Of a stretch of 64,000 nt of DNA, positions 22,927-30,968 are shown in pieces. Position numbers and translations under genes: made by a program. How positions within the stretch are numbered: position 1 is the first letter of the stretch; every line of letters starts with the position of its first letter. The stretch spans positions 62,001 through 126,000 of the forward strand of contig CAYWJB010000004.1 in the NCBI GenBank assembly GCA_964458495.1. The letters are read 5' to 3'. The stretch comes from JANWVO01 sp964458495 (GTDB taxonomy: Bacteria; Acidobacteriota; Terriglobia; Bryobacterales; Bryobacteraceae). The notes beneath the pieces were generated by a model, which saw only the letters and a list, made by a program, of their open reading frames with translations, was not told the DNA's origin and did no database searches.

Positions 22927-24480
22927 TCAGTAAGGCTTCGCGTCCGCCGGCACGGGCCTCAGCCGCAGGTCGTGGAAGTCGAAGCTGAAATCGGTGAGCG
23001 GCGAAACGGCGCTCATCCGCGCTTCGGCGATCGTGCCGTCGGCGTTGAGGGAAAACGTCAGCCAGGCGTCGGCCAGCAGCCAGCGGCGGTCCCAGCGAAC
23101 AATAAACGTGTCGTAGTGAAAATGTTCCAGCGTCCCTTCCAGCCAGGGCGTGTGGGTGAAGCGGATGCGCGGCCGTCCGCCCTCCTCCGCGATCAGCACA
23201 TCCCCGTACCACGCATCGCGGTAGCGCCCCGCATAAGAGGACGGGTCGAGCGAAGGCCGCCCTCCGGCCGCGCGCTTCGCCATCGCCGCCTTCACCTTGC
23301 TCTCCGCTTCCTCCACCTGCTTGCGCCGCGCGGCGGCGAGCGCCGCCACCCAGTCCGCCGGCGCCGCGCCAATGTAGTGGTCGAGAACCGTGTAAATCAC
23401 CGCATGGAACGCCTGTCCCGCCTCCTGGTTCGTGAACACCGCCACCCCGAGCTGCATCTCCGGCACGAGCACCGTCCGCGTCACCATGCCCGCCAGCCCG
23501 CCGCTATGGTGCACCGTGCGCCGCCCGCGGTAGTCGCTCACGTTCCACCCCAGCGCATACGTGGAGAACTGCGGCGCCACCTGCGCCAGCGCCCCTTCTC
23601 CCGGCCGCGACGGCACCATCGTCACCGGCGTCCACATCTCTCGCTGCTGCGCCTGGCTGAACAGCCGCCGCCCCTCGAACTCCCCTCCGCCAAGCTGCAC
23701 GCGCACCCAGCGGCTGAAGTCCTCGAGATTCGTGATCACGCCCGCCGCCGCTGCCCAGTTGTCGCTGTCTGCCAGCGGCAGCGGCCGCAGCGCACCCTCG
23801 TCCTTCGCGTGCGGGAACGCCACGTCATTGTGCTCCCGCAACGCTTTCACGCTTGTCGTGGTGGAACTCATCCCGAGCGGGTCCAGAATGCGGCGCTTCA
23901 GGAACTTTTCCCACGGCATGCCCGACACGCGGGCGATCACTTCCCCGGCCACCACGTAAAGAACGTTGTCGTACGCGTACCGCTCCCGGAAGCTGTAGGC
24001 CAGAGGAACAAAGCGCAGGCGCCGGACAATCTCGGCCCGGCCCAGGTCCGACGGCGGGAAGTACATCAGGTCGCCCGCGCCCAGAGCCAGCCCGCTGCGG
24101 TGCGTGAACAGGTCGCGGATCCGCATCTCGCGCGTCACGTACGGGTCGCTCATCTGGAACTCGGGCAGGTGGTCGATCACGCGGTCGTCCCACTTCAGCT
24201 TGCCTTCTTCCACCAGCAATGCCATCGCCGCAGCCGTGAACGCCTTGGTGTGCGACGCGATGCCGAACATCGTGCGCGGCGTCACCGGCGCCGGCTCGCC
24301 CAGCCTGCGCACGCCATAGCCGCGGCTGACCACGACGCGCCCGTCTTTGACCACGAGCACCGCCATTCCCGGCACCTCGAATTCCTTCATGGCGCGGGCG
24401 GCGACAGCATCAAGATCGGGCTGGGCAGCCAGCAGCAGAGGCAGGCAGGCGACGGTGAACAGGAAGCGCTTGAGCCGCAT
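22927..24480 (-). CDS. Exported serine hydrolase (beta-lactamase/class C-like)
   Basis: 517 residues with a signal peptide (MRLKRFLFTVACLPLLLAAQ). The SxxK nucleophile motif is SHTK in FGIASHTKAFTAAAMALLVEEGKL, the Tyr motif is YAYDN, and HHSGG takes the place of the third (KTG-like) motif. A C-terminal domain of about 120 residues (YAGRYRDAWYGDVLI) is the lipocalin-like DUF3471-type extension found in many of these enzymes. Family activities include peptidase, esterase and beta-lactamase; the substrate cannot be assigned. The gene is divergent from the photolyase gene with 73 bases between starts. Confidence 0.88.
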   Translation of the reverse strand: MRLKRFLFTVACLPLLLAAQPDLDAVAARAMKEFEVPGMAVLVVKDGRVVVSRGYGVRRLGEPAPVTPRTMFGIASHTKAFTAAAMALLVEEGKLKWDDRVIDHLPEFQMSDPYVTREMRIRDLFTHRSGLALGAGDLMYFPPSDLGRAEIVRRLRFVPLAYSFRERYAYDNVLYVVAGEVIARVSGMPWEKFLKRRILDPLGMSSTTTSVKALREHNDVAFPHAKDEGALRPLPLADSDNWAAAAGVITNLEDFSRWVRVQLGGGEFEGRRLFSQAQQREMWTPVTMVPSRPGEGALAQVAPQFSTYALGWNVSDYRGRRTVHHSGGLAGMVTRTVLVPEMQLGVAVFTNQEAGQAFHAVIYTVLDHYIGAAPADWVAALAAARRKQVEEAESKVKAAMAKRAAGGRPSLDPSSYAGRYRDAWYGDVLIAEEGGRPRIRFTHTPWLEGTLEHFHYDTFIVRWDRRWLLADAWLTFSLNADGTIAEARMSAVSPLTDFSFDFHDLRLRPVPADAKPY

Positions 24481-24553
24481 GCTTTCGATGGTAGCGGAGG
24501 CGAGGGAAGGATTTCGTACAGCAGACCGCCTTGCCGGGGCATCCTTTTCCGTA

Positions 24554-26089
24554 GTGCCCGTTCGCAATCTGTGCGTCATTCTTGGCGACCAGCTCAGCCG
24601 CCGCTCGCCGTTGCTCGAACACGCCGGCCGCAACGAAGACATCCTCTGGATGGCCGAGGCGGCCGAAGAGTCGGCGCATGTGCCCTCGCACAAGGCGCGC
24701 ACCGCGCTGTTTCTCAGCGCGATGCGGCACCATGCTGCATGGCTCAGGGACGAAGGCTGGCGGCTCGACTACCGCCGTCTGGACGACCTTGCCAACAGCG
24801 GAGCCCTCGGCAGCGAACTGCGCTCCGCCGTCCGCCGCACGCACCCGCGCCGCGTGCTCGCGGTAGAGCCGGGCGAATGGAGAGTGGAGCGCTTGATTGA
24901 ATCCGTGTGCAGGGAGGCCTCCGTGGATCTGGAGTGGCTTCCCGACACGCATTTCTACTCCACCCGGCAGGAATTCCGCGAACACGCTCGCGGGCGCAAC
25001 CAGCTCCGCATGGAATATTTCTATCGCGAATTGCGGCGGCGGCACGATATTCTGATGGATGGCGGGGAGCCCGCCGGCGGCCGGTGGAACTTCGATGAGG
25101 AAAATCGCGAGCCCTTTCCTCCCTGCGGGCCCGGGCTCATCCCGCCTGCTCCGGCATTTGCGCCGGATACATTGACGCTGGAAGTGATGCAGCTGGTGGA
25201 GCGGCATTTCCCGAATCATCCCGGCTCGCTGGCGTCGTTTGACTGGCCGGTCACCCGCGGGCAGGCGCAGGCGGCGCTCGACGACTTCGTCGACAACCGG
25301 CTCCCGCATTTCGGGCGGTTTCAGGACGCGATGTGGGGCGGGGAGCCGCTTCTTTATCACTCCCGGCTCTCGGCTGCCATGAATCTGAAGCTGCTCGATC
25401 CGCGGGCCGCCGTAACGGCCGCGGAGAGAGCATGGAAAGACGGACGAGCGCCGCTGGCAGCCGCAGAGGGCTTCATTCGCCAGATCCTCGGATGGCGCGA
25501 GTACGTCCGCGGCGTTTACTGGCTGTGGATGCCGGATTATCTCGACTGGAATGAGCTGGACGCGCACGCGCCGCTGCCCAAGCTCTATTGGACGGGCGAT
25601 ACGGACATGAACTGCCTGCGCGAGGTGGTGGGGCAGACCCTCCGTACGGGGTACGCGCACCACATCCAGCGGCTCATGGTCACAGGACTCTTCGCGCTCC
25701 TGGCGGGCGTGGCGCCGCAGCACGTGCATGAATGGTACCTGGCCATCTACGTGGACGCCGTCGAATGGGTGGAATTGCCCAATGTGCTCGGCATGAGCCA
25801 GTTCGCCGACGGTGGCAGGATGGCATCCAAGCCCTACGCCGCCACCGGAAAATACATCGCGAGGATGAGCAATTATTGCCAGGGCTGCCGCTTTGACCCG
25901 GCGCAGAGAACCGGCGAACGGGCCTGTCCGTTTACGGTGCTGTATTGGGATTTCCTCATGCGTCACGAGCGCCGCCTGCGGCGTGTGCCACGGATGGAAA
26001 TGCAGCTCCGGAATCTGGTCCGCATCGAGCAGGCTGAAAAGAATGCGATTCGGAACAAGGCGGCGAAAATCCTTCAGGAGGTCTGTTGA
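24554..26089 (+). CDS. FeS-type bacterial cryptochrome/(6-4) photolyase (PhrB-like)
   Basis: 511 residues from the GTG at 24554, close to the 507 of Agrobacterium PhrB. The N-terminal antenna domain begins RNLCVILGDQLS, and the FAD domain has the DAMWGGEPLLYHSRLSAAMN and GWREYVRGVYW segments. Four cysteines fit the 4Fe-4S site of this family: one in MNCLREVVG, then YCQGC and ACPF near the C terminus. The enzyme should repair UV (6-4) photoproducts with blue light, or act as a light sensor. An in-frame ATG at 24488 is a longer alternative. The stop is three bases before the start of the SDR gene, with AGGAGG between them. Confidence 0.9.
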   Translation: MPVRNLCVILGDQLSRRSPLLEHAGRNEDILWMAEAAEESAHVPSHKARTALFLSAMRHHAAWLRDEGWRLDYRRLDDLANSGALGSELRSAVRRTHPRRVLAVEPGEWRVERLIESVCREASVDLEWLPDTHFYSTRQEFREHARGRNQLRMEYFYRELRRRHDILMDGGEPAGGRWNFDEENREPFPPCGPGLIPPAPAFAPDTLTLEVMQLVERHFPNHPGSLASFDWPVTRGQAQAALDDFVDNRLPHFGRFQDAMWGGEPLLYHSRLSAAMNLKLLDPRAAVTAAERAWKDGRAPLAAAEGFIRQILGWREYVRGVYWLWMPDYLDWNELDAHAPLPKLYWTGDTDMNCLREVVGQTLRTGYAHHIQRLMVTGLFALLAGVAPQHVHEWYLAIYVDAVEWVELPNVLGMSQFADGGRMASKPYAATGKYIARMSNYCQGCRFDPAQRTGERACPFTVLYWDFLMRHERRLRRVPRMEMQLRNLVRIEQAEKNAIRNKAAKILQEVC

Positions 26090-26091
26090 GC

Positions 26092-26832
26092 ATGGGATTT
26101 CCGGGTAGCGTCACGCTTGTGCTTGCGGCGACCAGCGGGATCGGCGCCGCTCTCGCCCGCCGGATCCGCTCGGCCGGGGGTACCGTCATCCCCGCCGGCA
26201 GGAACCGGGAGAAACTCTCCGCGATTGCCGCGGAATTGGGCGAGGCCGGAATCGAGGTCGATGCGGCTGACTTCGGCAGCGTGGAGCGCGCCGTGCAAGA
26301 GGCTGCCGCGCGCTACGGAAAACTGAACGGCGTGGCGCTCTGCTCAGGCTCGCTTCTGTTGAAGCCCGCGCATCTGACCACCGAAGCGGAATACCGCGCC
26401 ACCATCTCTGCCAATCTGGATGCCGCCTTCGCTACCGTGCGCGCTGCAGCGAAGGTCATGATGAACACCGGCGGGGCCATCGTCCTGGTCTCGAGCGCCG
26501 CCGCCCGGGTGGGTCTCGCCAATCACGAGGCCATCGCCGCAGCCAAAGCCGGCATCATCGGACTGACGCTCTCCGCCGCCGCCAGCTACGCGGCGCGCGG
26601 CATCCGCATCAATTGCGTGGCTCCGGGACTCACCGAAACCCCGCTCACCGCGCGTATCACCGCGAACGAAACGTCGCGAAAAGCCAGTGAAGCCATGCAC
26701 GCGCTGGGCCGCATCGGCCGGCCCGAGGACATCGCCTTCGCCATGGCATGGCTGCTTGATCCGGAAAACAACTGGGTGACAGGTCAAGTGATCGGCGTCG
26801 ACGGCGGACTGGCCACGCTCCGTCCCCGCTGA
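26092..26832 (+). CDS. SDR-family protein lacking the catalytic tyrosine
   Basis: 246 residues of the short-chain dehydrogenase fold. The cofactor loop reads AATSGIGAALA (TGxxxGIG with TG changed to AT), the serine motif VLVSSAAA is present, and the end VIGVDGGLATL is typical. At the YxxxK position the sequence is NHEAIAAAKAG: the lysine is kept but the tyrosine is Ile. It may therefore be a non-classical reductase or a binding protein. It overlaps operonically with the photolyase gene (an AGGAGG lies inside the photolyase end). A TTG at 26086 is an alternative start. Confidence 0.85.
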   Translation: MGFPGSVTLVLAATSGIGAALARRIRSAGGTVIPAGRNREKLSAIAAELGEAGIEVDAADFGSVERAVQEAAARYGKLNGVALCSGSLLLKPAHLTTEAEYRATISANLDAAFATVRAAAKVMMNTGGAIVLVSSAAARVGLANHEAIAAAKAGIIGLTLSAAASYAARGIRINCVAPGLTETPLTARITANETSRKASEAMHALGRIGRPEDIAFAMAWLLDPENNWVTGQVIGVDGGLATLRPR

Positions 26833-26883
26833 GCCCCGGACGTTACGGTTCAGCGAGAATAAGAGCACGGATTCCCTGAGACT

Positions 26884-27774
26884 ATGCCAGGCAAGGACAC
26901 GATTCTTGTAACCGGAGGCAGCGGGAGGCTTTCGCGCCGCGTGCTCGAACTGCTGCTCGATCAGGATGCCGGCCCGCTTGTCACGACCACGCGCCAGCCG
27001 GACCGCCTGAACGACCTTGCCTCGCGCGGCGTCGAGGTGCGCCCCGCCGACTTCAGCCTCCCCGTGGCAGACATCGTGCCTGCCCTGCGGGGCGCAACAA
27101 AGATGCTGCTGGTGAGCACCAACACCCTGGAGGGCTGGGGCAAGCGTTTCGAGCAGCACGAGCACGCCATCCGCGCCGCCGCGGAGGCGGGCGTCGAGCA
27201 CATCGTCTACACCTCGCTCACATTTCCTTACCCTTCCTCGCCCGTGCCGGTGGCCAAAGACCACCTCGATACGGAGAACCTTTTGCGCGAAATCGGCCTG
27301 GAATACACAATCCTTCGCAACAATATTTACACGGACAGCCTGCTGTTCAGTCTTCCGGCGGCGGCCCGAACAGGCCGGCTCAGGGCCGCTGCCGGCGATG
27401 GGCGTGCCGCGTACATTACCCGCGAGGACTGCGCCAAAGCCGCTGCCGGCGCGTTGTTGCGGGGGGAGACGAGATGCGTGTACGAAATCTCCGGCCCGGA
27501 AGCGCTCGGTTTCGCAGACCTGGCCGGGATAGTCAGCACCCTGAGCGGACGCGAGGTGGTCTACGAACCCGTGGATGCCGGCGCATGGAAGAACGAGCTG
27601 CTGGCCGGCGGCATGGATCCCATGCTGGCCGAGCTCTGGGTGGGTTTCGATCTCGCCATCGGCGAGGGGCTGATGGATCTGGTGACGCGCGATGTGGAAC
27701 GCCTGAGCGGCGACGAGCCGCAGCGCGTCGAGGATTTCCTCCGCCAAAACTGGAGCATTGCAGCCGCCCAATAA
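26884..27774 (+). CDS. NmrA/QOR2-like NAD(P)-binding protein
   Basis: 296 residues of the atypical extended SDR (NmrA-like) type. It opens ILVTGGSGRLSRRVLELLL, a GxxGxxG-like NADP loop, and continues VRPADFSLP...ALRGATKMLLVSTN and YTILRNNIYTD, as in quinone oxidoreductase 2 type proteins. These bind NADPH and act as quinone reductases or redox sensors. It lies 51 bases after the SDR gene and on the same strand, and may be part of a light- or redox-stress operon with the photolyase. Confidence 0.85.
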   Translation: MPGKDTILVTGGSGRLSRRVLELLLDQDAGPLVTTTRQPDRLNDLASRGVEVRPADFSLPVADIVPALRGATKMLLVSTNTLEGWGKRFEQHEHAIRAAAEAGVEHIVYTSLTFPYPSSPVPVAKDHLDTENLLREIGLEYTILRNNIYTDSLLFSLPAAARTGRLRAAAGDGRAAYITREDCAKAAAGALLRGETRCVYEISGPEALGFADLAGIVSTLSGREVVYEPVDAGAWKNELLAGGMDPMLAELWVGFDLAIGEGLMDLVTRDVERLSGDEPQRVEDFLRQNWSIAAAQ

Positions 27775-27807
27775 CGGCTGCCCGCGCAACCGGGAGGTGA
27801 GTTCTTC

Positions 27808-28758
27808 ATGGAAGGCCGGATCGCAATCATCGGGGCCGCGGGAGGGGTCGGCAGGGCTCTTGCAGACGAACTGGAACAGCGCAGCGTACGCCCGGTGGTG
27901 ATCGGACGGGGAAGGGCGAAGCTTGATGCGTATTTCGCCCACCGGGCGGAGATCCGCGCCGCGGATCTTCAAGACTCCGATCAGGCTGCCCGCGCCTTGC
28001 AAGGCGTTGTGCGCGCCATTTACTGCGTGGGTCTGCCCTATCCGCAGTTCTCGCTGCATCCGGTCCTGATGCGAAAAGCGATCGCCGCGGCGCGCCAGGC
28101 GGGTGTTCGGCGGATGATCGTCGTCTCGAGCGTCTATTCCTACGGCCGCCCGCAGGCGCCGGGAGTGACCGAAAGCCACCCCCGGCAGCCGGAGTCACGA
28201 AAGGGCATGTACCGCCGCGAGCAGGAGGACGCGGCCATCGAAGCGCACCGGCCGGGCGAGTTCGAAACGCTGGTCCTGCACCTGCCCGATTTCTACGGCC
28301 CATACGCGTCCAACAGCCTGGCGCACATGATGATGGAATCGCTGATGGCAGGCAAAGGTGCGCGCTGGCTCGGCGATCCGGACGCGCCGCACGAGTTCGT
28401 CTTCATGCCGGATGCGGCCCGCGTCATTGCCGGCATGCTCGATCAGGACAGGTGCTACGGCCGGCGCTGGAACCTGGCGGGCGCGGGCGAGATCAGCGGC
28501 CGCCGCTTTGTGGAACTCGCCGCCCGGCAGTTCGGCACGCAGCCGCGCGTGATCGCCACCGGCAGGATGTTGCTCCGGCTGGGCGGGCTTTTCAACCCGC
28601 TCTTGCGAGAACTCGTCGAACTACAGTACCTGGGGGAGACCCCGGTGCTGCTGGACGATTCGGCACTCCGCAGCGTACTGGGAGAGATCGTCAAGACCCC
28701 TTACGAGGACGGCGTGCGCCGGATGGCGGAGTGGATGAAGGCCGCCTCGCGCGTGTGA
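27808..28758 (+). CDS. NAD-dependent epimerase/dehydratase-family protein
   Basis: 316 residues of the extended SDR fold. The N-terminal nucleotide loop is IGAAGGVGRALADEL, and VVSSVYSYGRPQ, RKGMYRREQEDAA and LHLPDFYGPYA correspond to the Ser, YxxxK-like and substrate segments of the family. The Tyr-Arg arrangement (MYRREQ) replaces the usual YxxxK, so catalysis is uncertain. A GGGAGGTGA site precedes the ATG. It is the last of three Rossmann-fold genes after the photolyase. The next gene is preceded by its own riboswitch. Confidence 0.8.
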   Translation: MEGRIAIIGAAGGVGRALADELEQRSVRPVVIGRGRAKLDAYFAHRAEIRAADLQDSDQAARALQGVVRAIYCVGLPYPQFSLHPVLMRKAIAAARQAGVRRMIVVSSVYSYGRPQAPGVTESHPRQPESRKGMYRREQEDAAIEAHRPGEFETLVLHLPDFYGPYASNSLAHMMMESLMAGKGARWLGDPDAPHEFVFMPDAARVIAGMLDQDRCYGRRWNLAGAGEISGRRFVELAARQFGTQPRVIATGRMLLRLGGLFNPLLRELVELQYLGETPVLLDDSALRSVLGEIVKTPYEDGVRRMAEWMKAASRV

Positions 28759-28795
28759 CCGCCCGCAAGCGCGGCCGCCCCCGCTTTGTCAGTCC

Positions 28796-28866
28796 CCACA
28801 GACAAGAAACAAAAATGTTGTAACCCGTCTGTGGCGACATGCGTTTCACCTGTCAGAGCGAAACGC
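28796..28866 (+). promoter_or_regulatory. Two hairpins upstream of the riboswitch
   Basis: CCACAGAC (28796-28803) pairs perfectly with GTCTGTGG (28827-28834) around an A-rich loop. GCGTTTC (28841-28847) pairs with GAAACGC (28860-28866). They lie between the stop at 28758 and the SAM riboswitch at 28872. The first could end the upstream transcript; the second abuts the riboswitch. The promoter of the riboswitch operon should be nearby (a TTGTCA at 28786-28791 is a possible -35), but I see no good -10. Confidence 0.4.
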
Positions 28867-28871
28867 TCGAA

Positions 28872-28975
28872 CCAACATCAAGAGTGGCGCGAGGGAACTG
28901 ACCCGATGACCGCCCGGCAACCTGGCCGAGCCGCCAAGGTGCCAAAGTCAGCCCGGCGACGGGATCGATGTGGCG
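28872..28975 (+). promoter_or_regulatory. SAM-I (S-box) riboswitch
   Basis: The sequence carries the S-box core in order: ATCAAGAG, then GAGGGA, CTGACCCGATGA, CCCGGCAACC, CCAAGGTGCCAAA and the GTCAGCC strand. The closing P1 stem is ACATC (28875-28879) with GATGT (28967-28971). In this class SAM binds the core and usually lowers expression of methionine/SAM genes. It lies 80 bases before the ATG at 29053, and the last gene of the operon is a SAM synthetase, which supports the assignment. No T-tract terminator follows, so control is probably at translation initiation. Confidence 0.9.
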
Positions 28976-28996
28976 ACCGCAATAGAACGGCTCGAC

Positions 28997-29048
28997 TCCT
29001 TCCAGCTTGCCTTGGCGCGTGACGGCAGCTTCCTTTGCGCGGGAAGGA
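28997..29048 (+). promoter_or_regulatory. Predicted anti-Shine-Dalgarno expression platform
   Basis: The ribosome site GGAAGGA (29042-29048) of the gene at 29053 can pair with TCCTTCC at 28997-29003 (7 bp), or alternatively its GGAAG with CTTCC at 29029-29033 in a local hairpin. Two competing partners for the ribosome site just after a SAM-I aptamer suggest a translational switch. This is an inference from complementarity only. Confidence 0.5.
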
Positions 29049-29052
29049 TGAT

Positions 29053-30558
29053 ATGGCAACCGTCACACCCGCGGCTGTTCCCCGCAAGCGCAGTAAGTCC
29101 GGAGCCGCGTCTGCCGGGCCGCAGCCTCAAGCGGTTCAGGAACGCCCCGAAGCTGCGATCCCGCCCGGCAGGTCCATCCTCCGCAAGCTGGGGCTGATCG
29201 GACTGGACAGAATTGAACCGGTGATTCTGGCTGCACTCGTGCAGCGCGAGCCCCTTCTGCTCGTCGGAAACCACGGCACCGGGAAATCGCTTCTGTTGAA
29301 CCGCCTGGCCCAGGCCCTGGGTCTGGAGCACCGGCATTACAATGCCAGCCTGCTGAGCTTCGACGACCTGGTGGGCTATCCATTGCCGGACCCAAACGGC
29401 GCCCTGCGGTTTGTCCAGACGCCCGCCTCGATCTGGGGCGCGCAGTCCGTATTCTTCGACGAAATTTCGCGCTGCCGGCCGGAAATGCAGAACAAGTTGT
29501 TCAGCCTGATCCATGAGCGGCGGGTGCAGGGCATCGATCTCGAGCGTCTCATTTACCGCTGGTCGGCCATGAACCCGCCCGGCGCCGATGCGGAATCGAG
29601 CGGCTACATCGGAAGTGAACCGCTCGACCTCGCCCTCGCAGACCGCTTCGCCTACATCGTGCGCGTTCCGGACTGGAGCGAGATGGCCGGGGAAGACCAG
29701 GAGCGGCTGCTGCATGCGGCGCAAGAGGAACCGGACAGCAACGCCCCGGAGGGGCTGCGCCGAATCGTGAGCGATGCATCCACGCTGTATGAAACCATGC
29801 GGGACGCGCTCCTCGCGCAGTTGGCCCGCTATGTGCAGACTCTGGCCGCCCTGTTGGCGCAGGGAAAAGTCGCCATGAGCGGCAGGCGCGCCGCCATGCT
29901 CGTCCGGAATATTTGCTCGATCCACGCGGTCCGGCTTTGCTGTCTCCCAGGAGCGCATCTCGGCGACTCCGCAGAGCTGGCGCTGGCGCATTCGCTGCCC
30001 CAATTGGCCGTCACCGGAGAGGAAGTCCCCCGGCTCAAACTGGCTTCGGCGCACCGCGAAGCCTGGAGCGCCGTGGATGCTTCCGCCCGAGTGCCAGCAC
30101 AGTCGCTGTTGTCGGAGCCTGACCCCATCCGCAGGGCGAAGCTCGCTGCCAGCCTCACCGACCTGCCGGCGCTGGATTTCTCCGCGGTCATCTCGGACTG
30201 CCTGACACAAGCGCCTGAAGGGGCCCGGCAGGCGCTCGCCATTTGGCTCTTCGAGCAAGGGCACGCCGGCAGGCTGCTGGCTGCGGTGGCCGAACAATGC
30301 GCAGGGATCTACACCGAGGCGGTGGCGCCTATAACCGTCAACCAGTCTCACCATCCCTACTCGCCCAAGTACCACGCCTGGAAAAGGATCGCGGACATTC
30401 TCGGCGCAAGGGAAAAAAAGGCCGGGGACTACCTCGTGGTTCGCAATATCCTCTTCGGTCTGTTCAACCGTGGCGTATTTTCTGAGCCGAACAAGGTGGA
30501 TGAGGTCTGGAAGTCCTACCTGAGGGCGCGAAACGGCTTGTCTGGAGGTGTGTCATGA
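29053..30558 (+). CDS. MoxR/RavA-type AAA+ ATPase
   Basis: 501 residues. After a basic, disordered N terminus (about 35 residues) comes an AAA+ module: Walker A GNHGTGKS (72-79), Walker B VFFDE (133-137), and the sensor-1 region SAMNPPG. The loop DLVGYPLPDPNGALRF is like the one that follows Walker A in MoxR and CbbQ/NorQ proteins. The C-terminal 200 residues are helical and unassigned. Such ATPases act as chaperones with VWA partners, inserting cofactors or remodelling targets; here the VWA partner is two genes downstream. The ATG is placed by its GGGAAGG site. The stop overlaps the next gene by four bases. Confidence 0.88.
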   Translation: MATVTPAAVPRKRSKSGAASAGPQPQAVQERPEAAIPPGRSILRKLGLIGLDRIEPVILAALVQREPLLLVGNHGTGKSLLLNRLAQALGLEHRHYNASLLSFDDLVGYPLPDPNGALRFVQTPASIWGAQSVFFDEISRCRPEMQNKLFSLIHERRVQGIDLERLIYRWSAMNPPGADAESSGYIGSEPLDLALADRFAYIVRVPDWSEMAGEDQERLLHAAQEEPDSNAPEGLRRIVSDASTLYETMRDALLAQLARYVQTLAALLAQGKVAMSGRRAAMLVRNICSIHAVRLCCLPGAHLGDSAELALAHSLPQLAVTGEEVPRLKLASAHREAWSAVDASARVPAQSLLSEPDPIRRAKLAASLTDLPALDFSAVISDCLTQAPEGARQALAIWLFEQGHAGRLLAAVAEQCAGIYTEAVAPITVNQSHHPYSPKYHAWKRIADILGAREKKAGDYLVVRNILFGLFNRGVFSEPNKVDEVWKSYLRARNGLSGGVS

Positions 30559-30968
30559 GCTGGCTGCATAATTTCGGTCCTCCGATATCCATGCAGATCC
30601 GGGAGCAAGGCTCCATGGCGCCCGGAAGAATCGTCCTCTTTGTGCTTCCCAAGGACCTGAATACCGCTGCCGACATCCTGTCCAGAATCGACGGCAACCC
30701 ATGGAGCGGCCATGAAGAGCTGGCGGAGCACGAGCTGATAGAACGGATCAACAGGCATGTCGAGAGGTTGCCCTTTCCCGCAGCGGCCCTGATCCTTCCG
30801 GAGGGGAAGCCGGACGAGCAATGCGACTGCCTCCTTACCGTTTGCGCAATCCTGTCGAAGTCGTCCGGCAAGGTCTATTTGGCCTCGAAGAACCCGAACC
30901 TGGGCTACCTCTCGCCCGGGCGGGAAGTCAGAATGTTCATTCCCGATGCATGGAGGCCGCTGCCATGA
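30555..30968 (+). CDS. Unrecognised protein between MoxR ATPase and VWA protein
   Basis: 137 residues, no signal peptide and no membrane segment. It looks like a compact alpha/beta protein: strand RIVLFVLPKDL near residue 25, a charged helix (HEELAEHELIERINRHVERL), strand AALILPEG, a Cys-containing stretch (CDCLLTVCAI), then KVYLASKNPNLGYLSPG. It belongs to no family I recognise. Its ATG overlaps the ATPase stop and its stop overlaps the next start, so it is made with them in fixed ratio and is probably a dedicated partner. Confidence 0.8.
   Translation: MSWLHNFGPPISMQIREQGSMAPGRIVLFVLPKDLNTAADILSRIDGNPWSGHEELAEHELIERINRHVERLPFPAAALILPEGKPDEQCDCLLTVCAILSKSSGKVYLASKNPNLGYLSPGREVRMFIPDAWRPLP

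Noticed and set aside
22972..24900. A long plus-strand open frame opposite the serine hydrolase
   Set aside because: The minus-strand frame has signal peptide and catalytic motifs; the plus frame is Arg/His rich and has none.
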